DNA of 64,000 bases from Polyangiaceae bacterium. Lineage in GTDB: Bacteria > Myxococcota_A > Polyangia > Polyangiales > Polyangiaceae. The translations under genes were made by a program, and so were the position numbers. The notes under the pieces were generated by a model. It made no database searches and had not been told where the DNA came from. It was given only the letters and a program-made list of their open reading frames with translations. The first letter of the stretch is position 1. Every line of letters starts with the position of its first letter. This document shows, one piece after another, positions 33,619-42,566 of the stretch. The stretch spans positions 1-64,000 of the forward strand of contig JABFXY010000066.1 of NCBI GenBank assembly GCA_013361525.1, given 5' to 3'.

Positions 33619-34548
33619 TCACTTCGATGGTTTCGACGGCCCCGCGGAAACGGACGCACCGGCCGATGCAGATGGCCCCGCGGATGCGCTCGCAGCGGCC
33701 GAAGGCTCCGCGGTAGGCGCCATGGGCACCGCGTCGGCGGTCATCGGCGCAGCCGCCGTGCCGCCCTCGGGCATCAATCGAAGCTCGAATTCCACCTGCG
33801 CCTCTTTGGCGACCTTGGAGCCGAGCGCATCGAGCGTCTTCGCTGCGAGCTTTCCGAAGCCTTCGCGAGGCCGAACGTCGTGCTCGGCGAGCCCCACGCC
33901 GAATGGGGAGACCGTCTTCAGCCGCAGCTCGCTGATCTTGTCTCCGTCCATTTTGAACGTCGCCTGCATATCGACCGTCTTTTTGGTCGTTCGCTTGTGC
34001 AGGAGAAAGTCGCCCTTCGCCTTGAAGGTCACGGTGCGCTCGGCGCCCTGAAGCTTGGTGAGGTCCTTCTCGCTGAGGCCCTCGATGCTGTCGATCTTGA
34101 ACTCGACGCGGCTGTTCTCCTTGCGGTCTTTCTCCGGCGCGCTCTCGTCGATCTCGAGCCACTGGCGGGCGTGTTGGTTCTGCTTCGGGTGCTCTTGCTC
34201 CGCCTTGAAGTTGCCCTCGTCGTCCTTCACGGTCTGGTAGAGCTTCAGCTTGTCGATATCGACGACGATGTTGCCGGTCGTCTGCGACAGATCCTTCGGA
34301 TCGATGAAAATCGAGCCTGAAACGGCTTGGATCGCCTTGCCGCGGATCTTCTCGTCCGGCGCATCCATGTTGAAGCCGACCATGCTCGCGCCGGTGTCGA
34401 CGCCGTACGGCTTCGCGTCCTTCGTCTTCGCAGAGCTCGCGCCGAGCGCGCTTCCGCTCGCTTCGGGGGCGAGCTTCGTTTCGTCGCCACAGCCCGACAG
34501 CGCGCCGACCGTCAATAACGCACCGAGCAGCAACCAACACCTTCGCAT
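33619..34548 (-). CDS. YceI-like lipoprotein
   Basis: 309 aa from ATG 34548 with AAGGAG 7-9 nt upstream. Lipobox ALSGC. Residues about 45-260 resemble the YceI lipocalin-like beta barrel: VDTGASMVGFNM, AVSGSIFIDPKDLSQ, FKIDSIEGLSEKDL, RTVTFKAKGDFLLHKR. YceI proteins bind isoprenoid or fatty amides in the envelope; the ligand here is unknown. The tail (about 265-309) is Ala/Ser/Pro low complexity. It stands 93 nt upstream of the RiPP precursor gene and may belong to the same transcript. Confidence 0.75.
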   Translation of the reverse strand: MRRCWLLLGALLTVGALSGCGDETKLAPEASGSALGASSAKTKDAKPYGVDTGASMVGFNMDAPDEKIRGKAIQAVSGSIFIDPKDLSQTTGNIVVDIDKLKLYQTVKDDEGNFKAEQEHPKQNQHARQWLEIDESAPEKDRKENSRVEFKIDSIEGLSEKDLTKLQGAERTVTFKAKGDFLLHKRTTKKTVDMQATFKMDGDKISELRLKTVSPFGVGLAEHDVRPREGFGKLAAKTLDALGSKVAKEAQVEFELRLMPEGGTAAAPMTADAVPMAPTAEPSAAASASAGPSASAGASVSAGPSKPSK

Positions 34549-34701
34549 GGTCGATCTCCTTGGCTTTCGGTCTCGTTCCCCGACAACCCGAGCCCGTTCC
34601 ACCGGCCAACGATACGCGCGAGCCTCGATCTGGTTCGCAGGAAAATGTACACGAGTGAGCTTGTGTACCAAGCCGTCACGTGCCATGCGTCACGCATCCG
34701 G

Positions 34702-35004
34702 ATGATCCGCGGCTTCGCAGCGCTGTGTGCGGCAGTCGTCTTGATGACGGCCTCGTGCAAGACGGACAAAGAGTGCCGCGAGTCTTGTTTCTGCTCGCTG
34801 CGCGGAGCGTGCGCGGCCAAGGGCAACGAGTGCAAGGCGACGGAGAAGGAGCACTGCCTCGAGTCGCAGGTCTGCGCGACGATGGGCCACTGCACGCCCC
34901 AAGACGGCAAGTGCGTCGCCGCCTCGGACACGGACTGTCAGCGCTCGGAGCTGTGCACCAAGGCGGGGCGTTGCACGATGAAGGCGGGGCGCTGCACCCG
35001 TTGA
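34702..35004 (+). CDS. Small Cys-rich lipoprotein
   Basis: 100 aa from ATG 34702 (MIRGFAALCAAVVLMTASC); upstream in-frame starts exist but spoil the signal. Lipobox LMTASC. Thirteen further Cys with regular spacing (CRESCFCSLRGAC, CKATEKEHCLESQVC, CTKAGRCTMKAGRC) suggest short tandem disulfide modules of about 20 residues. It is divergent from the YceI-like gene. Function unknown. Confidence 0.65.
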   Translation: MIRGFAALCAAVVLMTASCKTDKECRESCFCSLRGACAAKGNECKATEKEHCLESQVCATMGHCTPQDGKCVAASDTDCQRSELCTKAGRCTMKAGRCTR

Positions 35005-35017
35005 GAGCGCGCGCGGC

Positions 35018-36454
35018 TCACTGAAGCTTCCACGACACCCACGCGCCCGTCGCCCAGTCGTCGGCGGGATCTCGGAACGCGCCGATGTACGAAGCCTCGG
35101 CGTCGAAGAAGCCGTCGTCGGGGGGCGCTGCCGCGCCGTCGACGAGCGGCTCCGCCGGCGCGAGCGCGAGCGTCTCCATATCGTTGCAGCCGGGGATGTT
35201 CGGATCGTCGAACGAGTTTTGATTCGCGGCGTCGTTCAAGAACGCGATCTCGTCGAAGAGCCCGTCGTCGTCGTTGTACGGAGCCCCGCCCATTTCGTCG
35301 TAGGCGAGCAACGTGTTGCCGAAGAAACGCGAGCTCCGGATCTCGATCGACGCGCTCCCCGCGTCGCGCAGATCGACGCCGGCCTCGAACCCGGAGACGA
35401 ACGCGTTCAGCAAATGTGCCTGCGTGTTCTTCCGGAGGAGCGCGCCGTATTGCTGGCCCATCGTGTAGTTCTGGCCGCAAAGCGTGATGTTGTAGAGCGT
35501 CGGTTCGCTGAGCGGCGTGTTCGCAGAGCCGGCCGCGTCGTTGTCGCCTTCGAGGCCGTTCATGTCGCCGGGCATCGGAAAACTCGGATCCTGCTGCACG
35601 ACGACGAATTGGAGCCGGCCGCCGTAGCCGTTGTCCCAATCGATGCCGTCGTCGCCCGGCGCCTGGCAAAGCAGGTACTTCGCGTCGACCGTACCCCCAA
35701 AGAACTCGAAGCAATCATCGGTCGTCTGCCTCACCATGATGTGATCGATCGACGTGCCACGCCCGACGCCCGCGAGCGTGAGACCATTGAGCTCGTTGTT
35801 CGGTGCAATGGCTTTGCCGCCGTATTCGATCCGCACATAGCGAAGCGATCCGCTGGAGTCCTCGGCGTCGTCTCCGCCGTATGCGGCATTCGCCGTGTCC
35901 AGAATGCCTTCGACCTGGCCTTGAGTCGGATTGCCGTTCGCGTCGCGCTGATTGATCGGCGCACGGCCGAGGATCACCACGCCGCCCCAATCACCCGGAT
36001 CTGCGAACTCGCCGCCGGCGCTGGTGAACACGATGGGACGGTCCGCGGTGCCATTGGCGATGATCTGCGCCCCGGGCATCACCACGAGCGCCGCTCCGGT
36101 CGTCTTGTCGCCGAAGATCGTCGTGCCTGCCTCGACCGTGATCTTCGCGCCGGGCTCGACGAAGACTTCGCCCGTCAGCTTGTAGGTTCGGTCGCAGGAC
36201 AGCGTCACGTCCGCGGTGATCTCGCCTTCGACCGTGACGACAGGTTTTTGGTCCGCGGGCGCGTCGCAGCCCATTGCGCCGCCGCCCGAGCCTCCGGAGC
36301 CGCCTTCGTCGCCACCGCCGTTCGTGACGCCTCCGCCGTTCACGCCACCGCCGCTGTCGGATCCTCCGTCGCCGCGGACGCTGTAGTCCTCGGTGCCGAG
36401 GATTTGATTGCAACCGAGCGCAAGAAGGGCTGCAGCTGCGAGCCTGGTGCTCAC
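35018..36454 (-). CDS. Beta-helix lipoprotein
   Basis: 478 aa, GTG start in a GTGA overlap with the upstream gene's stop. Lipobox ALGC, then a Gly/Asn/Ser linker with GGG repeats (about 28-62). The rest is right-handed parallel beta-helix type: VFVEPGAKITVEAGTTIFGD, VMPGAQIIANGTADRPIVFT, GDWGGVVILGRAPI, LRYVRIEYGGKA, as in surface proteins of many Gram-negative phyla. Probable cell-surface protein, maybe adhesive or carbohydrate-binding; no catalytic residues recognised. Confidence 0.78.
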   Translation of the reverse strand: MSTRLAAAALLALGCNQILGTEDYSVRGDGGSDSGGGVNGGGVTNGGGDEGGSGGSGGGAMGCDAPADQKPVVTVEGEITADVTLSCDRTYKLTGEVFVEPGAKITVEAGTTIFGDKTTGAALVVMPGAQIIANGTADRPIVFTSAGGEFADPGDWGGVVILGRAPINQRDANGNPTQGQVEGILDTANAAYGGDDAEDSSGSLRYVRIEYGGKAIAPNNELNGLTLAGVGRGTSIDHIMVRQTTDDCFEFFGGTVDAKYLLCQAPGDDGIDWDNGYGGRLQFVVVQQDPSFPMPGDMNGLEGDNDAAGSANTPLSEPTLYNITLCGQNYTMGQQYGALLRKNTQAHLLNAFVSGFEAGVDLRDAGSASIEIRSSRFFGNTLLAYDEMGGAPYNDDDGLFDEIAFLNDAANQNSFDDPNIPGCNDMETLALAPAEPLVDGAAAPPDDGFFDAEASYIGAFRDPADDWATGAWVSWKLQ

Positions 36455-37476
36455 GGAAACACCCCCTTTAGCGACATGAACGCGGGCCCGACACGCACCT
36501 CGAAACCAGCCGTGGGGTCGTCGTCGGATCTCGTCGCGCCGATGCCGATCAAGGTCGCGCCGAGGACCGCACCGACACCACCGATGACGAAGCTGGCCGT
36601 GGAGACGTCGCCGAACCTGTGCATCGCGTCGATGTCCTCTTCGCTTCCGGGCGGGCAGAGCTTGTTGGTGCAGATGGCATCGAGGTCGGATTGCTTCGAG
36701 AGCGTGAGGCCGCCGAAGACCGCCCCGCGCAACCGGCCCACGCCACCGACGCCGAGGGACACGGCACCGCCGACAACCAGCGGGCTCGTGCCTCGCTCGC
36801 GGGCGACGAACGGCGGTGAGCCCGGACCAGGGTGCGTACCGACCTCGGTGGGCGCGTTCGGCTCCTGCGTCGCGGGAGGCGGCGTCGGATCCGGCTCGAG
36901 CTTGATGGTCAATCGCTCACTCTTGCCGGCCGCGAGGGTGACCTCGGCTTTGCCCTTCAAGAATCCCGGCGCGCTCACCTCGATGAGGTGTTTGCCGGGA
37001 TCGGCAGGCCTGTCGACACCGATGAGCACCGAGGGCACCGGGTCGCCGTTGTCGGTGACGACGAGCTCCGCGCTCGGCGGTGCATCGATCACGAGGTGCA
37101 GTCGGCCGAGCTTCTTCAGCGCATCGGGGAGTAGCTTGCGGGCCCGCTTCTGCGCGTCGACGAATTTGTCGGGCGCGTCCGCGGCCAGGGTCTCGCGCGC
37201 GACGAGCTGCAGATTTTCTGTCCCGGCGACGATCTTCCCGAGCGCGAGCTGGCATTCGCCGAGCGGTACGAGGATCGTCGGCGCCCGATAGAGCTGTTTC
37301 GCGCGCCCGAGCTTGTCGACTGCCTCTCCGCAGCGACCTTCGCGCGCCGCGACGACGCCCTCTTGGCCGAGCGCACGCGCCGCGGCGATCGCGGATTCGT
37401 CCTGCGCGGCGGCCGTCGACGCAATGGAAACGACGAGCGCGAAGAGCGTCGTCGTTGCTGAGCGTCGCGTGCGCAT
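36451..37476 (-). CDS. PEGA-domain protein with signal peptide and C-terminal TM segments
   Basis: 341 aa from ATG 37476 (MRTRRSATTTLFALVV; an ATG at 37506 is possible). Signal cleaved after AAA. Residues about 30-130 are helical (TPR-like: AIAAARALGQEGVVAAREGR). A PEGA-type domain at about 135-200 (LHLVIDAPPSAELVV, GVDRPADPGKHLIEVSAPGF). Then a Pro-rich linker and two hydrophobic stretches (SPLVVGGAVSLGVGGVG, VIGGVGAVLGATLIGIG). PEGA proteins with this helical front are frequent next to Ser/Thr kinases in myxobacteria, and one is divergently encoded here. Its stop overlaps the beta-helix gene. Confidence 0.75.
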   Translation of the reverse strand: MRTRRSATTTLFALVVSIASTAAAQDESAIAAARALGQEGVVAAREGRCGEAVDKLGRAKQLYRAPTILVPLGECQLALGKIVAGTENLQLVARETLAADAPDKFVDAQKRARKLLPDALKKLGRLHLVIDAPPSAELVVTDNGDPVPSVLIGVDRPADPGKHLIEVSAPGFLKGKAEVTLAAGKSERLTIKLEPDPTPPPATQEPNAPTEVGTHPGPGSPPFVARERGTSPLVVGGAVSLGVGGVGRLRGAVFGGLTLSKQSDLDAICTNKLCPPGSEEDIDAMHRFGDVSTASFVIGGVGAVLGATLIGIGATRSDDDPTAGFEVRVGPAFMSLKGVFP

Positions 37477-37587
37477 GAGACGTCGTGCGACATGAGAGGC
37501 GAACATTGCAAACGTCGCGCAATGTCCTTGTGACGATTCGGTGGCTTCGGCATCGGGTGCGCGAACGTCGACTAAGCTTCCGCGCTC

Positions 37588-39159
37588 ATGGTGGCCACGC
37601 GCCTGCATTCGGGCGAGCACCTCGGCCGATACGAGCTCCTCACGCCCATCGCGCAGGGCGGAATGGGCGCCGTTTGGGCTGCGCGTCAGGTCGGGCAACA
37701 CGGGTTCCGAAAGACCGTCGCGATCAAGACGCTCCTTCCCGGGCTCAGCGAAGACGCGACCTTCGAGAAGATGTTTCTCACCGAGGCGCGCGTGGTGATG
37801 CGCCTGCACCACCCGAACGTCGTGCAGGTGCTCGATCTCGGAGAAGAACAGGGCGTCCTTTTTCAGGTGATGGAATGGATCGACGGCGAGTCGGTCTCCA
37901 CGCTGCTCAAGGTCACCGAGCGAGACGGCGTGCGCATCCCGATCCGACTCGCAGCGTTCATTTGCATACAGGCCGCGCTCGGATTGCACGCGGCCCACGA
38001 GGCGACCGACGACGACGACCAGCCGTTCGGGATCGTGCATCGCGACGTATCGCCGCAGAACGTCATGGTCACGTACGACGGACACGTCAAAGTCGTCGAC
38101 TTCGGTGTTGCGAAGAGCTCCGTCGACGGCGCAGCAACCGGCACCGGCGAGTTTCTCAAAGGCAAGGTCCCGTACATGGCGCCGGAGCAAGCATCCGGCG
38201 AGCGTATCGACCGCAGGACCGATGTCTTTTCCCTCGGAACGCTGCTCTACCGGCTCACGACCGGCACGCACCCCTTCCTCGGCGACAATCAGATCGTCAC
38301 GCTCAACAACGTCCTCGCGTGCCGTCCTGCGCCGCCGAAGGAGCGTGTCGCCGACTTCCCCGATGCGCTCGAAGCCATCATCCTTCGCTGCCTCCAAAAG
38401 GATCGCGACCTTCGTTTCTCCGATATGGCAGAGGTAGCCGCGGCGCTCGAGACTGCCATTGCGACGACCGATGCGCCGGTCGGCGAGCGCGAGCTCGCGA
38501 CGTTCGTGCGGACGCAGCTCTCCGAGCACCGCGTCGCGCGGCGTGCAGCCATGCGACAAGCGGGTCGCGCGCTCGGCTGGGCGTCGAGCACGAGCGACTC
38601 GTTGCCGCGGTTCTCCGATGCACCGGCATCCGGCGAAACGATGACGCCGAGCGGAACAGGGCCTGGAATCGGCTCGTTCACGCCGCCGTCGAATGCGCCC
38701 GTCACGCTCCGCTACTCGGCGACGCCCTCGGCCTCGAACGTGCGGCCGTGGCTTTCGTCGAGCCCCGACTCGAAGACCCAGCTCACGTACGTCCATCCAC
38801 CGTCGCACACGCGAAGGCGTACGGCGTTCATCGCGGTCGCACTCGTCGCGATCGCGTCTGCGGGTGTCGCTGCATTCCTCTCAATGGGCCGCAACGAGGA
38901 TCCCGCACGGCAGACTGCTCGCGCGAGCGAGCCTCCCCGCGCCGCACCACCCTCGGAGCCCTCAGCGAATCCGGGCGCGCCCCAAGCTTCGATAGGCACG
39001 ACCGAAACAACCGCACCCGCGAGCGCATCGTCGCCACCCACCGAGCCGTCGAGCCCACCGGTCACGAAGCGCCCCATCGGCCCGGCACCGATCCGCCCCA
39101 AACCGACGCCGACAACGACGCCAGCCGAGCCCAGCACCGCCCCCGACTTGGGCTTCTGA
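37588..39159 (+). CDS. Ser/Thr protein kinase with TM helix
   Basis: 523 aa from ATG 37588. Kinase domain about 14-290: GGMGAVWAARQV, VAIKTLLPG, HRDVSPQNVMV catalytic loop, VVDFGVAK, YMAPEQA. The HRDVSPQN version is common in myxobacterial kinases. A Pro/Ser-rich linker leads to one TM helix (FIAVALVAIASAGVAAFL, about 413-430) and an Ala/Pro-rich periplasmic tail without a recognised sensor. It should be autophosphorylating and signal to Thr/Ser substrates. Divergent from a PEGA-domain gene. The stop abuts a degenerate copy of the dispersed repeat. Confidence 0.92.
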   Translation: MVATRLHSGEHLGRYELLTPIAQGGMGAVWAARQVGQHGFRKTVAIKTLLPGLSEDATFEKMFLTEARVVMRLHHPNVVQVLDLGEEQGVLFQVMEWIDGESVSTLLKVTERDGVRIPIRLAAFICIQAALGLHAAHEATDDDDQPFGIVHRDVSPQNVMVTYDGHVKVVDFGVAKSSVDGAATGTGEFLKGKVPYMAPEQASGERIDRRTDVFSLGTLLYRLTTGTHPFLGDNQIVTLNNVLACRPAPPKERVADFPDALEAIILRCLQKDRDLRFSDMAEVAAALETAIATTDAPVGERELATFVRTQLSEHRVARRAAMRQAGRALGWASSTSDSLPRFSDAPASGETMTPSGTGPGIGSFTPPSNAPVTLRYSATPSASNVRPWLSSSPDSKTQLTYVHPPSHTRRRTAFIAVALVAIASAGVAAFLSMGRNEDPARQTARASEPPRAAPPSEPSANPGAPQASIGTTETTAPASASSPPTEPSSPPVTKRPIGPAPIRPKPTPTTTPAEPSTAPDLGF

Positions 39160-39173
39160 GCATCGCGAAAAAC

Positions 39174-39270
39174 ACCAAAGGCGCCGCGGGCGGGGAAGAA
39201 ACGGGATTTGAAAATCCCTCTTCTTCCTCTCTCTTCCCTTGGCGCCCTTGGCGACCCCTCTCTCTCGGGG
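39174..39270. repeat. Dispersed inverted-repeat element, copy D (degenerate left half)
   Basis: Between the convergent kinase and lon genes. The right half (39219-39270) is intact: TTCCCTTGGCGCCCTTGGCG then ACCCCTCTCTCTC. The left half (ACCAAAGGCGCCGCGGGCGG then GGAAGAAACGGG) has lost the outer GGGGTCGCC. The centre GATTTGAAAATCCC is weakly palindromic. Likely an old insertion; it may act as a shared terminator. Confidence 0.7.
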
Positions 39271-39290
39271 TCATCCAGCGAAGACGACGC

Positions 39291-41660
39291 TCAGCTGACG
39301 GCCGACTCCTGACCGCCTGCGGCCCCGCCGCCGATCAGCACCTCGGGCTCCGCCTCGAGAGCGGCAGCGAGCACTTGGCGCATATCCTCGGCGAGGACGA
39401 ACTCCATCTCGTTTTTGGCCTCGGCCGGCACATCGTCGATGTCGCGCTCGTTGTCCTTCGGAAGGATCACGCGCTTGAGACCGGCGCGATGTGCGGCGAG
39501 CACCTTCGCTTTGATTCCGCCGACCGGGAGCACGCGCCCACGCAGCGTGCACTCACCCGTCTTCGCCGTGTCGCTCCGGACCTTTCGTCCGGTGAGGAGC
39601 GACGCGAGCGCCGTGAAGATCGTCACGCCTGCGCTGGGCCCGTCCTTCGGGACGGCGCCGGCCGGGACGTGGAGGTGGAGATCGGCGTCCTCGAGCACCT
39701 CGGCCTTGAACCCGAGCTCGTCCGCGTGGCTCTTCACGTACGTGAGGGCCGCGCGAGCCGACTCTTTCATGACGTCGCCGAGCTGACCGGTGATCTCGAG
39801 GCGACCTTTGCCCTTCATGCGAGACGTCTCGATGAAGAGGATGTCGCCGCCGACCGGCGTCCACGCAAGCCCCGTCGCGACGCCCGGGACGCTCGTGCGC
39901 TCCGCGACCTCGCTCCGGAACTTCGGCTTGCCGAGGATCCGCTCGACGGATGCTTCGTCGATCTTCACGTCGATCGGCGTCTCGTCCGTGTGCCGCGCGA
40001 CCTCGAGAGCCACGTTGCGTGCGACGCGGCCGATCTCGCGATCGAGCTGCCGAACGCCGGCTTCACGCGTGTACTTCGTGATGATGCTGGAGAGCGCGGC
40101 GTCGCTGACGGCGACCGCACCTTCCGGGATGCCCGCTTCCTTCAATCGCTTCGGCACCAGGTGCTTCTTCGCGATCGCTTGCTTCTCCGGCGGGGTGTAG
40201 CCCGTGAGCTCGACGATCTCGAGGCGGTCGCGAAGCGGCGCGCTGAGCGTATCGAGCGTGTTGGCCGTGCAGAGGAACAAGACCTCCGACAGGTCGAACG
40301 GGATCTCGAGGTAGTGATCGGTGAACGTCTTGTTCTGCTCCGGGTCGAGGACCTCGAGCAGCGCGTTCTCCGCGGCGCCGCCCCAGTGCTGGGAAAGCTT
40401 GTCGATCTCGTCGAGCAGCATGACCGGGTTCTTCACCTTGGCCTTGCGCAGACCATGGAGAATGCGACCGGGGATTGCGCCGACGTACGTGCGTCGGTGC
40501 CCGCGAACCTCCGCCTCGTCTCGGACACCGCCGAGCGCGACGCGGACGTAGGGCCGACCGGTCGCATCCGCGATGGATTGACCGAGCGACGTCTTGCCGA
40601 CGCCGGGGGGCCCAACGAGGCACAAGATCGTTCCCTTCTCGCTCTTCGAGAGCTTGCGCACCGCCATGTGCTCGAGGATCCGCTTCTTCACGTCCTCGAG
40701 GCCGGTGTGGTCCTCGTCGAGCTTCGCCGAGATCCGATCGATGTCCTCGCTCACGCCGGCGCGATCTTCCCAGGGCAGCGCCGCGATCCACTCGAGGTAC
40801 GTCTTGATGACGGTCGCTTCCGCGCCTTGGCCACCCGTCTGCTCGAGACGACCGAGCTCGCGCTCGACGACCTCTCGGGCTTCATCGGTGAGCTTTGCGT
40901 TCTCGAGCTTGTCGCGGAGCTTGTCGGAGTCGTTGCCCTTCTCGTCGCCGAGCTCGCGGCGGATGGCCTTGAGCTGCTCGCGGAGCAGGTGCTCGCGCTG
41001 GTTTTTGCCGATCTCGCGACGAACGTCCTCGCCGATCTTCTGGCGAAGCTCGCTCATCTCTTTTTGCTCGACCACGAACCCGAGGACCTTCCGCAAGCGC
41101 TCGGGCACGTCGAGCGTGACGAGCACCTCGAGCGAAGCCGGGGTCTCGAGACCGAGGATCGACGAGACCTTGTCTGCGAAAGCCGCGGGCCGCTCGACCA
41201 GGCGAAGCGCTTCTTCGGCCTGCGACGAGCGCGGACCTTGTTCGCGGATCACCGACTCGAGCTCTTCGGCGAGGACACGCGCTTCTTTCACGTCGGCGCG
41301 CTCGTCCGCGAGCGGGTGCCCCTCGACACGGAGGAACGGCTCGTAGGTGGTCACACGATCGACCGCGAAGCGGCCGAGGCCCTCGACCGTGATGCGCAGT
41401 GCATCGGAGCCGGGTACGCGAAGAACCTGAGACAAGCGGGCAATCGTACCGACATCGTGGAAGTCGGCCGGCACCGGGTCTTCGACGCGCGGATCTCGCT
41501 GCGTCACGACACCGAACAAAGAGCCGACCTTGAGGCTTTGAATGAGCGCGAGGCTGCGCGGCCGCCCGACCGTAAGCGTGAGTCCTCCCTCGGGAAGCAG
41601 CACGCCCGAGCGGAGCGGCAGAAGGGGAAACGGGGATTCAGGAAACGTTCGCTGGTTCAT
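39291..41660 (-). CDS. lon: ATP-dependent Lon protease
   Basis: 789 aa, the LonA architecture. N-terminal substrate-binding domain (about 10-200: FPLLPLRSGVLLPEG), a coiled linker, AAA+ ATPase with Walker A GPPGVGKTSLG and Walker B LLDEIDKL, and a C-terminal protease domain whose catalytic serine lies in GAVPKDGPSAGVTIF, with the dyad lysine in VLPVGGIKAKVLAAHR. Lon degrades misfolded and regulatory proteins; myxobacteria commonly carry two lon genes, one developmental, and the sequence does not tell which this is. It shares a 250 nt divergent region with a TetR gene. Confidence 0.96.
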   Translation of the reverse strand: MNQRTFPESPFPLLPLRSGVLLPEGGLTLTVGRPRSLALIQSLKVGSLFGVVTQRDPRVEDPVPADFHDVGTIARLSQVLRVPGSDALRITVEGLGRFAVDRVTTYEPFLRVEGHPLADERADVKEARVLAEELESVIREQGPRSSQAEEALRLVERPAAFADKVSSILGLETPASLEVLVTLDVPERLRKVLGFVVEQKEMSELRQKIGEDVRREIGKNQREHLLREQLKAIRRELGDEKGNDSDKLRDKLENAKLTDEAREVVERELGRLEQTGGQGAEATVIKTYLEWIAALPWEDRAGVSEDIDRISAKLDEDHTGLEDVKKRILEHMAVRKLSKSEKGTILCLVGPPGVGKTSLGQSIADATGRPYVRVALGGVRDEAEVRGHRRTYVGAIPGRILHGLRKAKVKNPVMLLDEIDKLSQHWGGAAENALLEVLDPEQNKTFTDHYLEIPFDLSEVLFLCTANTLDTLSAPLRDRLEIVELTGYTPPEKQAIAKKHLVPKRLKEAGIPEGAVAVSDAALSSIITKYTREAGVRQLDREIGRVARNVALEVARHTDETPIDVKIDEASVERILGKPKFRSEVAERTSVPGVATGLAWTPVGGDILFIETSRMKGKGRLEITGQLGDVMKESARAALTYVKSHADELGFKAEVLEDADLHLHVPAGAVPKDGPSAGVTIFTALASLLTGRKVRSDTAKTGECTLRGRVLPVGGIKAKVLAAHRAGLKRVILPKDNERDIDDVPAEAKNEMEFVLAEDMRQVLAAALEAEPEVLIGGGAAGGQESAVS

Positions 41661-41794
41661 GGAGGCTCGGTTGTTTTCGTTGAGAGCGCGCAGCGGGTGA
41701 GGCTGCGCCGGCCGTTCGCACTCGGGCCTTTGGAAAAGCCGTCGGCGAGGTAAGCAATGCGCTCGTCAAGGAGTCGTGAAGGCCGTACGATGAG

Positions 41795-41823
41795 CGATGA
41801 ACGGAACGTAATTCCGTTCATCG
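41795..41823. promoter_or_regulatory. Perfect 12+12 palindrome, probable TetR operator
   Basis: CGATGAACGGAA / TTCCGTTCATCG separated by 5 nt. It lies in the divergent lon / TetR region, about 90 nt before the TetR start. Size and symmetry fit a TetR-family operator and suggest autoregulation; control of lon is also possible. Confidence 0.65.
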
Positions 41824-41832
41824 CTCCGTCAA

Positions 41833-41897
41833 TCGTTTACCCCGCGTCCGCTTTCAGCGGACCAAGTCGTTTACCCCGCGTCCGCTTTCAGCGGACC
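41833..41897. promoter_or_regulatory. Tandem 31-nt repeat, each with palindrome GTCCGCT-TTC-AGCGGAC
   Basis: Two identical 31 nt units at 41833-41863 and 41867-41897 (start TCGTTTACCCCGCG). Each ends in a 7+7 bp palindrome with a TTC spacer (41846-41862 and 41880-41896), giving a 34 nt period. They lie just upstream of the chosen TetR start at 41913, as repeated operator half-sites would. Distinct in sequence from the palindrome at 41795, so two regulators or two site classes are possible. Confidence 0.6.
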
Positions 41898-41912
41898 CTC
41901 GACCAGCCTTTT

Positions 41913-42566
41913 ATGAAGAAGTCCGTGGATCCGCGTTCGGCAGGCGACGAAGAGGTCGAGCGGACGACCGCGCCGGGTGAGCCGCCTCGGAGGCAGCGCA
42001 TCCTGCAAGCAGCCGAGCGCCTGTTCCTTCACTACGGCCCGGCGAAGACGACCATTGCGGACATCGCCCGGGCGAGCGGGATTGGCGTCGGCACGGTGTA
42101 CCTGGAGTTTGGCTCGAAGGAGCAGCTCGTCGAGCAACTAGCGTCGGAAAAATCACGAATCGTCGCTGATCGGATGAGAGCCGCCGCGACGAAGGCCGGA
42201 CCATCCGCGCAGAACCGGCTGCGCGCCGCGCTGGTGGCACGCATCGTCGCCCTGCTCGATTTCAAGAACGAGGGCCTGCACGGCTGCGACCTCGCCCGCT
42301 GCATGTCGTCCAAAACGGACTTCGAGCTGGGGGAAGAGCCGCGCGCCGTTCTGCGCGAAATCGTTCGCGATGGCGCAGCCGCAGGGCAGCTCGACGCGAG
42401 CGATCCCGAGGAGGTCATCGGGACGATCGAGCTCGCGTTCGGATGTTTGTCGCCGCCTTTTCTTTATCGATTCGAACGCCAGGTGGCGGAGGAAAAGGCC
42501 GCTCGATTGGCAATGGTGGTAGTCGGCGGTCTCAACAGTCGAGCCGGTCGCCCGACGCGGGGATGA
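41913..42566 (+). CDS. TetR-family transcriptional regulator
   Basis: 217 aa from ATG 41913 (MKKSVDPRSAG). Longer frames from 41757 or 41789 read through the palindromes and are rejected as non-coding. The N-terminal helix-turn-helix at about 24-68 (RQRILQAAERLFLHYGPAKT, IADIARASGIGVGTVYLEFG) is typical TetR. The C-terminal ligand domain (about 75-210) is divergent. It probably binds the operators just upstream. Its last 35 nt overlap the 3' end of the convergent beta-CASP gene. Ligand unknown. Confidence 0.88.
   Translation: MKKSVDPRSAGDEEVERTTAPGEPPRRQRILQAAERLFLHYGPAKTTIADIARASGIGVGTVYLEFGSKEQLVEQLASEKSRIVADRMRAAATKAGPSAQNRLRAALVARIVALLDFKNEGLHGCDLARCMSSKTDFELGEEPRAVLREIVRDGAAAGQLDASDPEEVIGTIELAFGCLSPPFLYRFERQVAEEKAARLAMVVVGGLNSRAGRPTRG

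Noticed and set aside
37485-41753. Long open frame on the plus strand, over 1400 codons, running through the kinase and antisense to lon
   Set aside because: Arg-rich, no domain, lies in wrong frames of two well-supported genes; a GC-bias artefact.
41757-41912. N-terminal extension of the TetR gene
   Set aside because: It translates through two kinds of palindrome and a perfect 31 nt direct repeat; the HTH domain is complete from 41913.
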